DNA from: Gnomoniopsis sp. IMI 355080
Taxonomy: Eukaryota; Ascomycota; Sordariomycetes; Diaporthales; Gnomoniaceae
Assembly (NCBI GenBank): GCA_027946555.1
Contig: JAPEVC010000292.1
Location: 1 to 39,115, forward strand
Length of the DNA: 39,115 nt
Direction: 5' to 3'
This document shows, one piece after another, positions 1 to 9,925 of this stretch (position 1 is the first letter of the stretch; the number at the start of each line of letters is the position of its first letter). The notes below the pieces were generated by a model, which saw nothing but the letters and a program-made list of their open reading frames with translations, was not told where the DNA came from and ran no database searches. The position numbers and the translations under genes are program-made.

Positions 1-578
1 CCCCCCCTTCCATCTCAAATGGTATACTATGCATTCACGTTTCGAATCGTATCATATGGCCGCCCCAGTCCCGTCCAATCAGAGGCACAAATAGTGTGCG
101 CTATATGAATGGTCGTACGAGTACTTACACGCCGGCGTGTCGGCCATCGTTCCGTTCAAGATCAAAAGTCAACATCTTGAACGCCGCAATTAAGACAACA
201 AACGGCTCACGATCTCAAATCAAGACGCTTCCCACTCGAGGCTCGGGCCGGGGACCAGGACCCATGCACCACATGATGATAACACACGATGTAGGGCTCC
301 ACGAACCTATCGATAGGATAATGAAGTCGAGAAAAGTACATAGGTGATCGGAGTTTCGGCTCTTCCGTTGGAACGCGAGCTGTGGGTAATTCTGTTTGTG
401 GAGTCTGCCGGTCAGGTTGGTGATACGTCGGAAGACCTCCGCGAAGAACTCCCTAGTCCAGAAATAACATCCGTATCCGGGGTTGTGTTAGTATTCTATA
501 TCATAAATACTCAACTGAACTTGAGCTGGATCTCCAGGTCATTGTTCCCATACATCCCAATTTTCCACCACCATCACC
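1..578. other. Upstream region of the NRPS-like gene, no gene seen
   Basis: Two short open frames of about 83 codons occur here but neither has recognisable protein character, so I do not call them. The stretch most likely holds the promoter and 5' leader of the gene starting at 579; the last bases before that ATG (CACCACCATCACC) form a favourable eukaryotic start context. The window opens in a run of seven C. No promoter element could be assigned with confidence. Confidence 0.5.
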
Positions 579-3500
579 ATGTCCCTTTTGAGTGAACATG
601 CCAGCCCGCCCTTGAAAGAGCCCCCCTTCCTATGGGAAGGGTTCCAATCTACTGTAGACAATCACCCCAACAGCCTCGCCATCGCCTGCGTGCATCAGGC
701 CGCAGATCTCTTTGGTGTGTCGAGCCTCGCGCTCGACGACGACAGTTACCGACAGAACCCTTACCTCCGATGGACGTTCCGGGACGTCCATCAGGCCGTG
801 CACCAAGTTATCACGGCATGGCGTGATCTTGGGGTGGAGGAGGGCAGTTTGCTCGTAACTTTTGCGCAAAACGGCGTGGAGTGGGTGTTGGCTGCGTGAG
901 TTGTTTTCAGAAAAATCTTGATGCTCGAAAAAAAATGATGACAAGGAGATCGACAACTGATAAAATACATGTTTGCTAGATGGGCTGCGATCAAAATGGG
1001 TTGCAGGATCATGTCCATCAGTCCGCGCAACCTGACCAACGAAGTGGAAGTAAGACACATGTTGGCGACCGGTCTGCTAGCCACTGGCAGTGGTCACAAA
1101 CAGATCGTCCTAGCCGGTACGGACGAGCTGGCCAAGATCATCGACAACCTCAACCTCTTCCCAGACGCGCACAAAATTGTCGTGGACGGTGGGGCTGAGG
1201 CCTTGGACGGAGAATGGATGCAATTTAAAGACCTGATGATCTACAAACAGCAGGAAGATATCACAGAGGCCCTTAGCATGCCCCCGTCGGATGAAGGCGG
1301 TATTATCATGTTCACATCAGGAACGACGTCGCTGCCCAAGGGTGTGTATATGTCCTTCCAGCGGAATCTCTCACGTGTACTTCCCGGAATGCCGCAGGAC
1401 AAACAGGGAGGCTTGAGGCCGGGAACCGTAATGTGTCTTGTGATGCCTAATAACCACGCCATGGGATGGGCGGTTTTGACGTCTTGCTTGGTAAGCTTCT
1501 TTCCTGGATATGTCCCCCTTCCCCGGCTTCGGTAGGACAAAACACGCAATTTAAAGGCTTGACAGCCTGACAGAGGGCAACCATATCGGCCTAGGCTCGC
1601 ACGGCACCTGAGGCAAGCTGAGAATACTGATTGCGAGGGGTGTAGATGACGGGAACAGCCCTGGCGATACCGGGACAGGCCTTCGAGCCAGTCAGCATGC
1701 TCGATACACTATATCGCGAGCAGGCCACGCACACCTCCATGGTCCCCACCATGATATACGCGCTAGTCGCAGCCAAGTCGGCCAACCCGCAGTACGCGCA
1801 TCGACCGCTGAGCCATCTGGAGGACGTAATCCTGGCCGGCTCAGGCGTAACACCTGAGCATCTACGGTTGATCGTGGAGGAGCTGGGGGCGACGGGCGTG
1901 GAGAACTTCTATGGCTGTACAGAGGGGTTGTTTGTTGGCAGCGGGTGCGCGTCTGCATCTGAGATGACATCGATCGTGGATGGCCAGGACATCAGCGTTG
2001 GTTGGCCAGCACCCGGATACCGACTAAAAGTTGTGGATCCTGAGACGGGTGAGACGGTTCCTCGCAACGTCCTAGGCGAGATTCACGGTTACGGGTGGTG
2101 TATGGGCGAGCCGTATATTGGTGGCGTAGGTAAAGATGCATGGTACTCGGATGAGAAAGGTCAGCGGTGGTACAAGACTGGAGACCAGGGAAGGATGGAT
2201 GAGCGAGGACGTCTCTTCATTATGGGGCGTTACAAGGACATGTAAGTGATCCAGCCGGCGTCTCTCTATGGTAAACTGACAGCACGAAGGATCATCCGTG
2301 GCGGCGAGAACATCTCCCCGAGCGCCATTGAGGCGGTCCTTTCCAAACACCTTCAATTGAGCCCAATGATACCACAGATCGTGGGCGCCAAGGACTCCAT
2401 CGCGGGCGAAGTTCCAGTGGCGGTTGTTAAGGGCAAGGTAACTGCCGAAATCAGAGATCTGGTTCAAAGCGAGATTGTCCAGCATATGGGTGCTTTATAC
2501 GTACCAGAGGATGTGATCTCTGTCGAAGACCTGGGGTTGGAAGACTTTCCCCGGACGACGTCTGGGAAAATACAGAAGACGAAGATCAGAAGTCTAGTAG
2601 ACGAGTATTTGTCTAAGCCTGCGACGAAAGACACCAATACGACGCAGGAGATCAAGACAATATGGGCAAAGGCCGTTGGCCTGGATCCATCTCACCTCCG
2701 GCTCGACACACCGATTGGGGAATTCGCTGACAGCATTACTATCATGCGTGTACGAGAGAAGATCAGGAAGCAGACTGGCAAAGCACTGTCCTTGGTAGCC
2801 ATGGCCGAGGCAGGAACCATAGAGGAACAGATCAAGCTGCTACAGAGCATGGACAGTCCTTCAACCCAGACTCAGAAACCCAGAGTGGACAGACCCAAGC
2901 GTCAAGGAGGTCCGGAGGTAGACGATATGGCGCATCTTGCCGGAGATTCTGACCTCTTCGAGCCGACAAGGGAGCTCGTGGTTAACACTATCTCGAAATT
3001 TGGTTTCTCCTGGGAGGATGTCGAGGATATCATGCCGGCGTATGATTTTGTGGCAATCATGACAAAGACCCGCCTACTTGAAAGCTGGACGTGGGAGTTT
3101 GCCATACAACCGGCAATCCAGCTTGACAAAACGGTGAGTAGATTGGTTGATTCGATGGTGCTACTGGAGACGTACTGACGCGCTTTCAGCAAATTCGACG
3201 AGCCTTGGAAGCAGTCATCATCAATCATCGACTTTTCGCGTCCTTCATGGTCTGGCAATCAGACACGTACGAGTCTAACGACGCCCTCCATATTGTTATG
3301 AAACAGTCGTCCAGATTCTTCGACCTCATCTTTGAGGATGGCGGCGAGCTGGACACCCTGGACGACTTGAAGAAGATTCCGGAGGGGCATATAGATCCCA
3401 ACTGGGTTACACCACCAGGGCCGCTGTACCGTGTCATTCTTTACGACATTAAAGAGACGGGTGGTGCGGCGTTGGCCGTAGCAGCACACCATGCAATCAT

Positions 3501-4497
3501 GGACGCTTCGATGATGCAGCTCGTGCACGAAGACCTTGACCGAGCCTTTGCGCTCGCTCGTGGACACAAAACGGCAGAGGCTATCGTCTCTCTGCTCCCG
3601 GTGCACGTCGACTATAAAGTTTGGGCTGACTCATATTTCAACCTTCGAACGTCGAGTGAGGCTCGTGCGGCGACCAAGTGGCATGTGAAAAGGCTAAGGT
3701 CGATTGCGGAACACGTCAAGGCTGGCAATCTTTTGCCTACCAAACCTCGGACGTGGACCAGCCTTGAGCCCAGCCTGTTCCGATTTGACGTTCCTGAGAT
3801 CCACAAGTTGCGAAAGGAGCACGCAAATATTACGCCAACTGTGCTTGTGAAGGCGGCGGTGGCATTAATGGACGTCGACCGCACTGGCTATTCGCACGCG
3901 GTATTTGGCAACCTAGAAGCAGCCAGGACAAATTTCCCATTCCTGTCGAAGTCGATGCTCGAGCATGTCTCGGGGAGCCACCATTTCGAAGGAATGGACG
4001 TCAGTGGGCCAGCTTTCCAAATCGTTTTCAATGTGGTCAGCGTTGACCGGAGCGCGACAGAGACGGTCCTTGGTTTCCTTGACCGCATGCAAGAGGATCA
4101 GGCGGCTCTAACGAAGTATGCCGCGGCACCTTTGCTGGAGATCATCAAGGAATTGGACCACATCAGTCCTGGGTCCGGAGAGTTGGTGCCACAGTTGAAC
4201 TACACACCACAATTCAACTGGGTGCCAGGACTAGGTCAGACCGGAACGGACCCATTTCCCAATGTGAAGCTGCTCAATTCGGTCAACAAGCCGACAACGG
4301 GGATGATTATCATGGCTGGGCTTGGTGGGGACAAGAACCAGACCGTCTTCCTGAACGTGTACGGTGCTGGGACGTGTGATAGAGACGAGTCAGCCAGGTT
4401 TGGAGAGAAGATTGTGGTTATTACGAAATGGCTGGCGGCGAGCGAGAATTGGGATTCGCCTGTAGTTGAGTTTAGCGACTCATTGAGTGGGTTGTAG
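579..4497 (+). CDS. NRPS-like enzyme: adenylation - carrier - condensation domains
   Basis: Five exons: 579-895, 980-1490, 1646-2241, 2290-3133, 3190-4497; about 1191 residues. All four introns have GT-AG ends and keep the frame. The N-terminal ~590 residues are an adenylate-forming domain of the acyl-CoA synthetase/NRPS type: a P-loop-like TSGTTSLPKG near residue 216, NFYGCTEG, a KTGDQGRMDERGRLF block, GRYKDM, and the C-terminal TTSGKIQK lysine near 566. A carrier domain follows, with GEFADSITIM supplying the phosphopantetheine serine near 622. The last ~430 residues look like a condensation/acyltransferase fold with HHAIMDA near 855. By family, such a protein activates a carboxylic or amino acid, tethers it as a thioester and condenses it with a free or carrier-bound partner. 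The substrate cannot be read from the sequence. No thioesterase or reductase domain is seen. It sits 318 bp upstream of the mevalonate decarboxylase gene on the same strand. The 155-nt second intron is the least certain junction. Confidence 0.88.
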
Positions 4498-4815
4498 GAG
4501 ACTGTAACCACCTGCATACTTAATATAAACACAAATACTAGGATGCCATAGCATGTAAGCATGTGCTGACATGCCAGCGTGCCGCCTTCTTGGAACACCC
4601 TTGTTGCTTCATTTGCAGGGGTCTTGTAAATTCAATGATCGGCGGATCGACCCCACTATCATTTCCAGAAGTGCACATAAGTGAGAGTGGGATTGTCACC
4701 GCCCTCTCTTTGATTTCTTGTGCACTCACCAACATATTTCAGGTCTGCTGCTGCGTGGACTCGAACGGACTTTCGGGAAACACGACGGCATATAGTAGCA
4801 TCATATCTTCTCAAG
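4498..4815. other. Intergenic spacer between NRPS-like gene and ERG19
   Basis: A 318-bp same-strand gap that must hold the 3' end of the upstream gene and the promoter and leader of the mevalonate decarboxylase gene. Open frames across it are short and lack protein character; one runs in frame into the downstream CDS, but its extra N-terminus does not resemble the family. I could not assign a specific regulatory site. Confidence 0.5.
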
Positions 4816-6113
4816 ATGGCTGAGGGCAAGGTTTACCGGGCAAGCACCACTGCTCCCGTCAACATCGCCGTCGTGAAGTACGTCTTCCTCCTTCCCAAGC
4901 TCTTGAACTGATATTGGCAGTTTGTCTGCATTTGGATCAGTTCCTATATACCAATGTCCCCACGATTCTCCTACTGACTCCTGCTCTCAACAGGTACTGG
5001 GGCAAGCGTGATGCCAAGCTCAACCTGCCCACCAACTCATCCCTCTCCGTGACCCTCTCGCAGTCCGACCTCCGCACCCTCACCACCGCCTCCTGCAGCG
5101 CCGCCTACCCACCCAACTCGGACTCCCTCCTCCTCAATGGCTCGCCTTCGGACATTTCCGGCGCCCGCACTCAGGCCTGCTTCCGCGAGCTGCGCACGCG
5201 TCGCGCCGCCCTTGAGGCCGCCGACCCCTCCCTCCCCAAACTCTCTACTATGCCCCTGCGCCTCGTGTCCGAGAACAACTTCCCTACTGCGGCTGGCCTC
5301 GCCTCCTCCGCCGCCGGCCTTGCTGCCTTTGTCCGCGCCATTGCGGATCTGTACGAGCTCAAGGACTCGCCTGCCGAGCTGAGCCTCATTGCCCGCCAAG
5401 GTTCTGGATCTGCGTGTCGCAGCTTGTTTGGCGGGTATGTGGCGTGGCGTATGGGCACCAAGGACGACGGGTCAGACTCGCTCGCCGACTTGGTCGCGGA
5501 GGCGTCCCACTGGCCTGAGATGCGCGCTTTGATTCTGGTCGTATCTGCGGCCAAGAAGGGCGTCAGCTCCACCAGCGGCATGCAGCAGACCGTCGCGACA
5601 TCCGGCCTGTTCAAGCAGCGCATTGCGGACGTCGTGCCCACCAACATGGATCTCATGGAGAAGGCAATCAAAGAAAAGGATTTTGCGCTGTTTGGAGAGG
5701 TTACGATGCGTGACTCCAACTCATTCCATGCGTGCTGCGCGGATACGTATCCGCCCATCTTCTACATGAACGATGTCTCGAGAGCGGCTGTTCGCGCGGT
5801 GGAGAAGATCAACGAGGCTGCCGGGCGCACGGTAGCTGCGTACACGTTCGATGCCGGGCCTAACTGCGTGGTGTACTTTCTGGAGAAGGATGAGGCTATG
5901 GTGGTGGGTACTTTCTACAAGCTGCTAGGAACAGAAGTTAGCGGCTGGAAGGAGGGCGCTGCCGCTCACTTTTCAGATGTTGCGCTTGAGGAGCCTGTTT
6001 CCGCTGCTCTCAAGAATGGTGTATCCAGGGTCATCATGACTAGTGTTGGGGAGGGTCCTCAGAAGACTGATGAGTATTTAGTGACCGAAAGTGGTGAGGT
6101 TGCTAAGCGCTAG
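4816..6113 (+). CDS. ERG19: Diphosphomevalonate decarboxylase
   Basis: Two exons, 4816-4877 and 4994-6113, give 393 residues, close to the usual fungal length of about 396. The enzyme performs the ATP-dependent decarboxylation of mevalonate diphosphate to isopentenyl diphosphate, the last step of the cytosolic mevalonate pathway feeding sterols and other isoprenoids. The N-terminal motif TAPVNIAVVKYWGKRDAKL spans the intron, which confirms the splice. The GHMP-kinase glycine/serine loop PTAAGLASSAAGLAAF lies near residues 117-132, MRDSNSFHA near 258, and the catalytic-aspartate motif FDAGPN near 305. The ATG at 4816 was chosen over an in-frame upstream ATG at 4720 because homologues begin with a MAEGKVYRAST-like start. 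The intron donor is GTACGT and the acceptor CAACAG. All key motifs are present, so it should be functional. Confidence 0.97.
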
Positions 6114-6667
6114 AAGAGGACAGAGTCTTGGTGTAGTATGGAATTCATAGCCTGCAAATCATTTGTGATGCATTAGACCATCTCTTTAATTAATTCTCAA
6201 GCCTGCACCAACATGACACTTGTCATATGAAAGAACTCCATAATACAGGAAGTGATATTCAGGGACCAGATTTTAGGGTCTTGGGTATATTTGGGGGGCT
6301 TTATCGTGCTGGGCCTAAGTCAGTGCTTATCGGGCCCATTGGGTCGGTAACCGACGTCACTGCATTGGTGGGAGGCTAAGTTCAACCACTTTGTCTTACC
6401 TCACTCATAACTGGCACTTACATTATCCTGCACGATTGTTTTCCTTTTTCCTGGGCATGATAAAAGAGCCCTGAATGGTCTTCTTTGAACAGTCCCTTCC
6501 AAGTCATCTTGGACTGGTCGTCAAATGAAACCAAGCTCTCATTAAACAAACACAACGACGCGTGTCCACTCTCTCTCTCTCTCTCTCTTTACTTCAGGAC
6601 ACCCATACTGCTTCTCGACAATTATCCTTTCAACCAGCTCCCTGGATTTTGCGGAAAATCAATCAAG
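6114..6667. other. Spacer with promoter of the RUS-family gene
   Basis: About 550 bp between two same-strand genes. It contains a pyrimidine (CT)10 tract at about 6569-6588, some 80 bp before the start codon, a common feature of filamentous fungal promoters and leaders. A GACGTCAC sequence near 6353 resembles a CRE/bZIP half-palindrome; this is only a pattern match. No gene was recognised. Confidence 0.5.
6569..6588. repeat. (CT)10 dinucleotide tract in promoter/leader
   Basis: A perfect run of CT dinucleotides lies upstream of the start codon at 6668. Pyrimidine tracts close to transcription starts are frequent in filamentous fungi, so it probably marks the core promoter or the 5' leader. 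Confidence 0.8.
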
Positions 6668-8047
6668 ATGAGCAAGATCTGTGATATCAACGAGTCTGGT
6701 GAAGTCCTTGCGACATATACCACGACCTCAGATGGCAAGTTGAAGACTGTCGGTTCTCTCACCCTCACTCTCACTCGACGAATATCATGTAGCTGACCTG
6801 ATATCCAGGAGACTGTGAAGACGCCTCTCCCCAAGGCCATCCTGTATGCCTTCCTGCCCGCAGGCTTCCCCCACACTGTCACCGATGACTACCTGGCCTA
6901 CCAGACCTTCGACTCCCTCCAGGCCTTTTCCTCCTCCATCACCAACCTGCTGGCCAACCGTGCCATCCTTGAGGGCCTGGGTGTGGGCAAGGCTGACCAG
7001 ACGCCCACCACCGCACTATTTCTCCAAATCGTTCAGGACACCTTTTCGCGGCTGGCCACCATCATGTTTGCCCACCGCATGGGCCAAGCCATCGAGCCCG
7101 AGTGCAAGTACTACCGGTTCCTAGCCGACGTCTTCAACGACTGCGCGCAGTTCCTCGACCTGCTCCTACCCATCCTGCCCCTCATGCCCAAGGTCTCCGT
7201 CATGGTCACCGCCTCCATCCTCCGCTCTCTCTGCGGCGTCGCTGCCGGCGCCTCCAAGGCCACCCTCAGCGCACACTTTGCCAAGACAGGCAATCTCGCT
7301 GAGCTCAACGCCAAGGAAGCCAGCCAAGAGACCGTCGTCAGTCTCATGGGGATGATGGCAGGCACACTGCTGGTGCGTCTGGTCGAGGGCAAGAAAGCCG
7401 TGTGGTGCTGGATGATCGTCCTCGTCGGCGTGCACCTCTTCACCAACTACAGCGGCGTGCGCGCCGTCAAGATGCGCACGCTCAATCGTCAGCGCGCCAC
7501 CATCGTCTTCCGCGAGTGGCTCGAGACCAACACGCTGCTGACGCCGACCGACGTCGCCGCGCGCGAGAGCATCCTGTTTGCCAGCCGCGGCAACATGGCC
7601 TCCAAGAACGGCGAGTTCACCGGCACGTGCGATTTCGGCGGCTACGGCGAGCTCAAGAACTTCCGCGCCTGGGCCTCGGACCCGTACGACTTTGAGACCG
7701 AGGACTACTACATGCGCGTGTGGAGCTGGGGCCCCAAGTTCACCATGCGCATCGCCATCAAGGAAGGAAATCGCTCCGTCAACGACCCTCTCATGGCCTG
7801 GTTTGACGCCGTCGCACGGGCGTACCGGTTCGATACCGCGGTGCTCCGGGGCTTCGATGGCGCCGGTCTGTATGAGAAGAGTTCGGATGATGCTCTTGCG
7901 GGCGCGGGCGTAGTCGATCGTGAGACCAAGTTGGCTGTCTTCGAAGCGTTGAAGGCGAAAGGTTGGGAGATTGACAATCATGTGCTGGAAACACGTACGC
8001 CCGTGCGCGTGCGCATGGGTGACGCAAAGAACGTCAAGGGCATGTAG
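6668..8047 (+). CDS. RUS (root UVB sensitive)/DUF647 family protein
   Basis: Exon 1 is 6668 to about 6748 and exon 2 is 6809-8047, giving about 439 residues. The protein matches the RUS1/DUF647 family (human C16orf58, plant RUS1-6): LPAGFPHTVTDDYLAYQTFD, SLQAFSSSI, a hydrophobic stretch around LLLPILPLMPKVSVMV, and GMMAGTLLVRLV followed by a membrane-like segment VWCWMIVLVGVHLF. The molecular function of the family is poorly defined; plant members act in UV-B and auxin-related development. The exon 1 donor is uncertain: the only phase-compatible GT found is a weak GTCGGT at 6749, while the acceptor ATATCCAG at 6808 with an AGCTGAC branch site is good. The carboxy-terminal third lacks recognisable motifs. 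The gene converges on the heme lyase gene. Confidence 0.9.
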
Positions 8048-8758
8048 ACTTGTTCGGTTTTCCTTTTCCTGGGCTCGGCATCTTCCATCGTTTTGATGGG
8101 TCTCTGCGGTCATCTGTTCTGCGTTCATCAAGCTCTCCGCAGGGGATGACGCAACGGATCTTCCTTTTCTTCTCTACTCGGTTCGATGTCTCCCACACCT
8201 CGCGACACACATCAGCTAACACGCCTGACAAAGTAGTGCCACAAGGAACACACGAAAAGGGCCATGCGTCTCTTCTACATCCGCAAGGACCTTCGCAGGA
8301 GGCGAAGCACGACTGATGAAATCCTGAACTTGATTTTTGTCTTTTACCTCTTCCGCGTTGTAGCCATGTACGATGGGCAATCCAGGTACGGAAGAATGTT
8401 CACGGCGAGGCGTTTTTTGGCTGGACTTATTCGGGGCTAGAAAAACAAGAGGGGAACATTTTAGGGCATCTGGCGTTTCCACATGGCAGAAAAGTTGATA
8501 TTTTGTCCCTTTGGGCTTTCGGTAGTGTGTTGTGGGTCAAGGCCGAGTTGAGATACCACCCCTAGACACATTAAGCTTGAATCGATAGTCAAGCATTTGT
8601 TTGGTCTCTAGTATGTTGCCTCTAGTGCATGTAAATGTCGTCTATTCCGTTATAATGTAAAATTGTATGCAGAAACTTGACGTGCAAATTCCAGCCGAGT
8701 TTCTCTCGCCATGTCTGTTGCGCTGGGGCGTAGTAGCATATCTTCGATCTACATATTC
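8048..8758. other. Convergent intergenic region
   Basis: About 710 bp between the stop codons of two convergent genes (RUS family and heme lyase). It should hold both 3' UTRs and polyadenylation signals. Short open frames of up to 88 codons occur on both strands without protein character. I see no RNA gene or repeat. Confidence 0.5.
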
Positions 8759-9499
8759 TCATACAAGTCCCAATATCCGGCCTGCCCTCATCTTCGCGCC
8801 CTCCCAGCTGTTCAACTTTGGCCTCACATCCAAATAAAAGCTGGGCCTTCCCATTCTATCGCTCTTACCAGTGTAAAAGTCGATTACATACTCGATTTTG
8901 GTTCCACACCGGTCCACCACCCAATCGTGGCGATCGAACGGCGGCGTATACCCCAACAGGCTGTTGAGACGAGCCTTAGGGGACATTTTACTCGAAAGGC
9001 CCGTGAACGAATCTAGTCGGGGCCCACCGGGGCATCTGTACACATCATGTTAATTCCAGCACTTTCATCTTCCGTTTGTGGTTTGTAACGCAGGCACGAC
9101 TTACGCAGTTCCCTGGTATGGCCGCTCCCACTCCTTGATCTCGACCCACGCGCGCTCGTTGACAGCATTGTGGATTGGCACGACGGTCTTCATGTCGGCG
9201 GCGCGCGTGTCATGACCCTTGCGCTTCATGGCGTCGAAGAACATCTTCTCGGACGGGTACACCCAGTTGCCCGTGCGGGCGTCTGCGCCGGTCTCGGTTT
9301 CGTGGTTGGAGGGGCGGCCGGTGTCGAGGAGGGCACCGGGTGGTGTAGATCGTGGTATGGTGGAGACTTCACGATCTTGGCCGAGGTTTTTCGTGGGGTT
9401 TGCTGTTGAGGAAGTGGGTGTTGTCGTTAACGGGCTGGGTTTTGTAGAAGGGCTGTTGAAAAAGGGGATGCGCCAGCCCCAGCCTGAGGATGTTGCATT

Positions 9500-9532
<33 letters not shown>

Positions 9533-9925
9533 TTGTGGTCTTGACGTCGTCAATGGCGGCTGTTGCTGTGATTCTTGCGCCTCTTGCGCAGCGGTGGTGG
9601 TTTGGGCATGCTTCAACCAGGCCTCTCTGCTCTTGTGGTCAACGGGGCAGGCGTCTGCTGTTGACGATGCCTCGGGCTGTGATGGTTGTTGTGCTTCGCG
9701 AGCAGCTGCAGCCTGTGCCTGCTTCAACCAAGCCTCTCTGCTCTTATGATCAACGGGGCAGACGTCCGCGCTGGCCCCGCTAGTGCTCGCTGCGTCCTTC
9801 ATGGCGAAGTGGTTGTTGGTTGTAGGAGGATTCCCGTTTGCGCCTGCTTCGTTTTCGGTCCTTCCCGCGTCCGCCAGAGCCTTCCTATTCAAAAACAACG
9901 TATCTAAGAGGTCTTGCTGCAGCAT
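8759..9925 (-). CDS. CYC3: Cytochrome c heme lyase (holocytochrome c synthase)
   Basis: Two exons on the minus strand, 9925-9105 and 9035-8759, joined through a GTAAGT...TACAG intron, give up to 365 residues. The enzyme attaches heme covalently to the CXXCH cysteines of apocytochrome c in the mitochondrial intermembrane space. Family signatures include GNWVYPSEKMFFDAM, the conserved-histidine segment IHNAVNERAW, WERPY, and in exon 2 CPGGPRLDSFTG, SPKARLNSLLGYTPPFDRHD and a FYLDVRPKLNSWEG end. Two copies of CPVDHKSREAWLK (heme-regulatory CPV motif) lie in the N-terminal part, 37 codons apart, followed by a 12-residue polyglutamine run. The first ATG is at 9925, but an in-frame ATG at 9802, just before the first CPV block, would give a start more typical of the family (about 324 residues). 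The catalytic core looks intact. Confidence 0.95.
9502..9537 (-). repeat. CAG/CAA trinucleotide tract encoding polyglutamine
   Basis: A mixed CAA/CAG tract within the heme lyase coding sequence encodes 12 consecutive glutamines. The mixture of codons makes it less prone to slippage than a pure CAG run. It lies between the CPV motif region and the catalytic domain. Confidence 0.9.
9611..9761 (-). repeat. Duplicated CPV-motif block in heme lyase gene
   Basis: The 40-bp segments 9611-9650 and 9722-9761 match at 37 of 40 positions, with all three differences being G/A transitions. They are offset by 111 bp, exactly 37 codons, and each encodes CPVDHKSREAWLK. The intervening sequence is Ala/Gln/Ser-rich and diverged. 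This is an in-frame segmental duplication of a heme-regulatory motif. Confidence 0.9.

Noticed and set aside
7166..8131. 321-codon minus-strand frame opposite the RUS-family gene
   Set aside because: It mirrors the GC-rich codons of the real gene on the plus strand; composition is His/Ala/Gly-rich shadow sequence.
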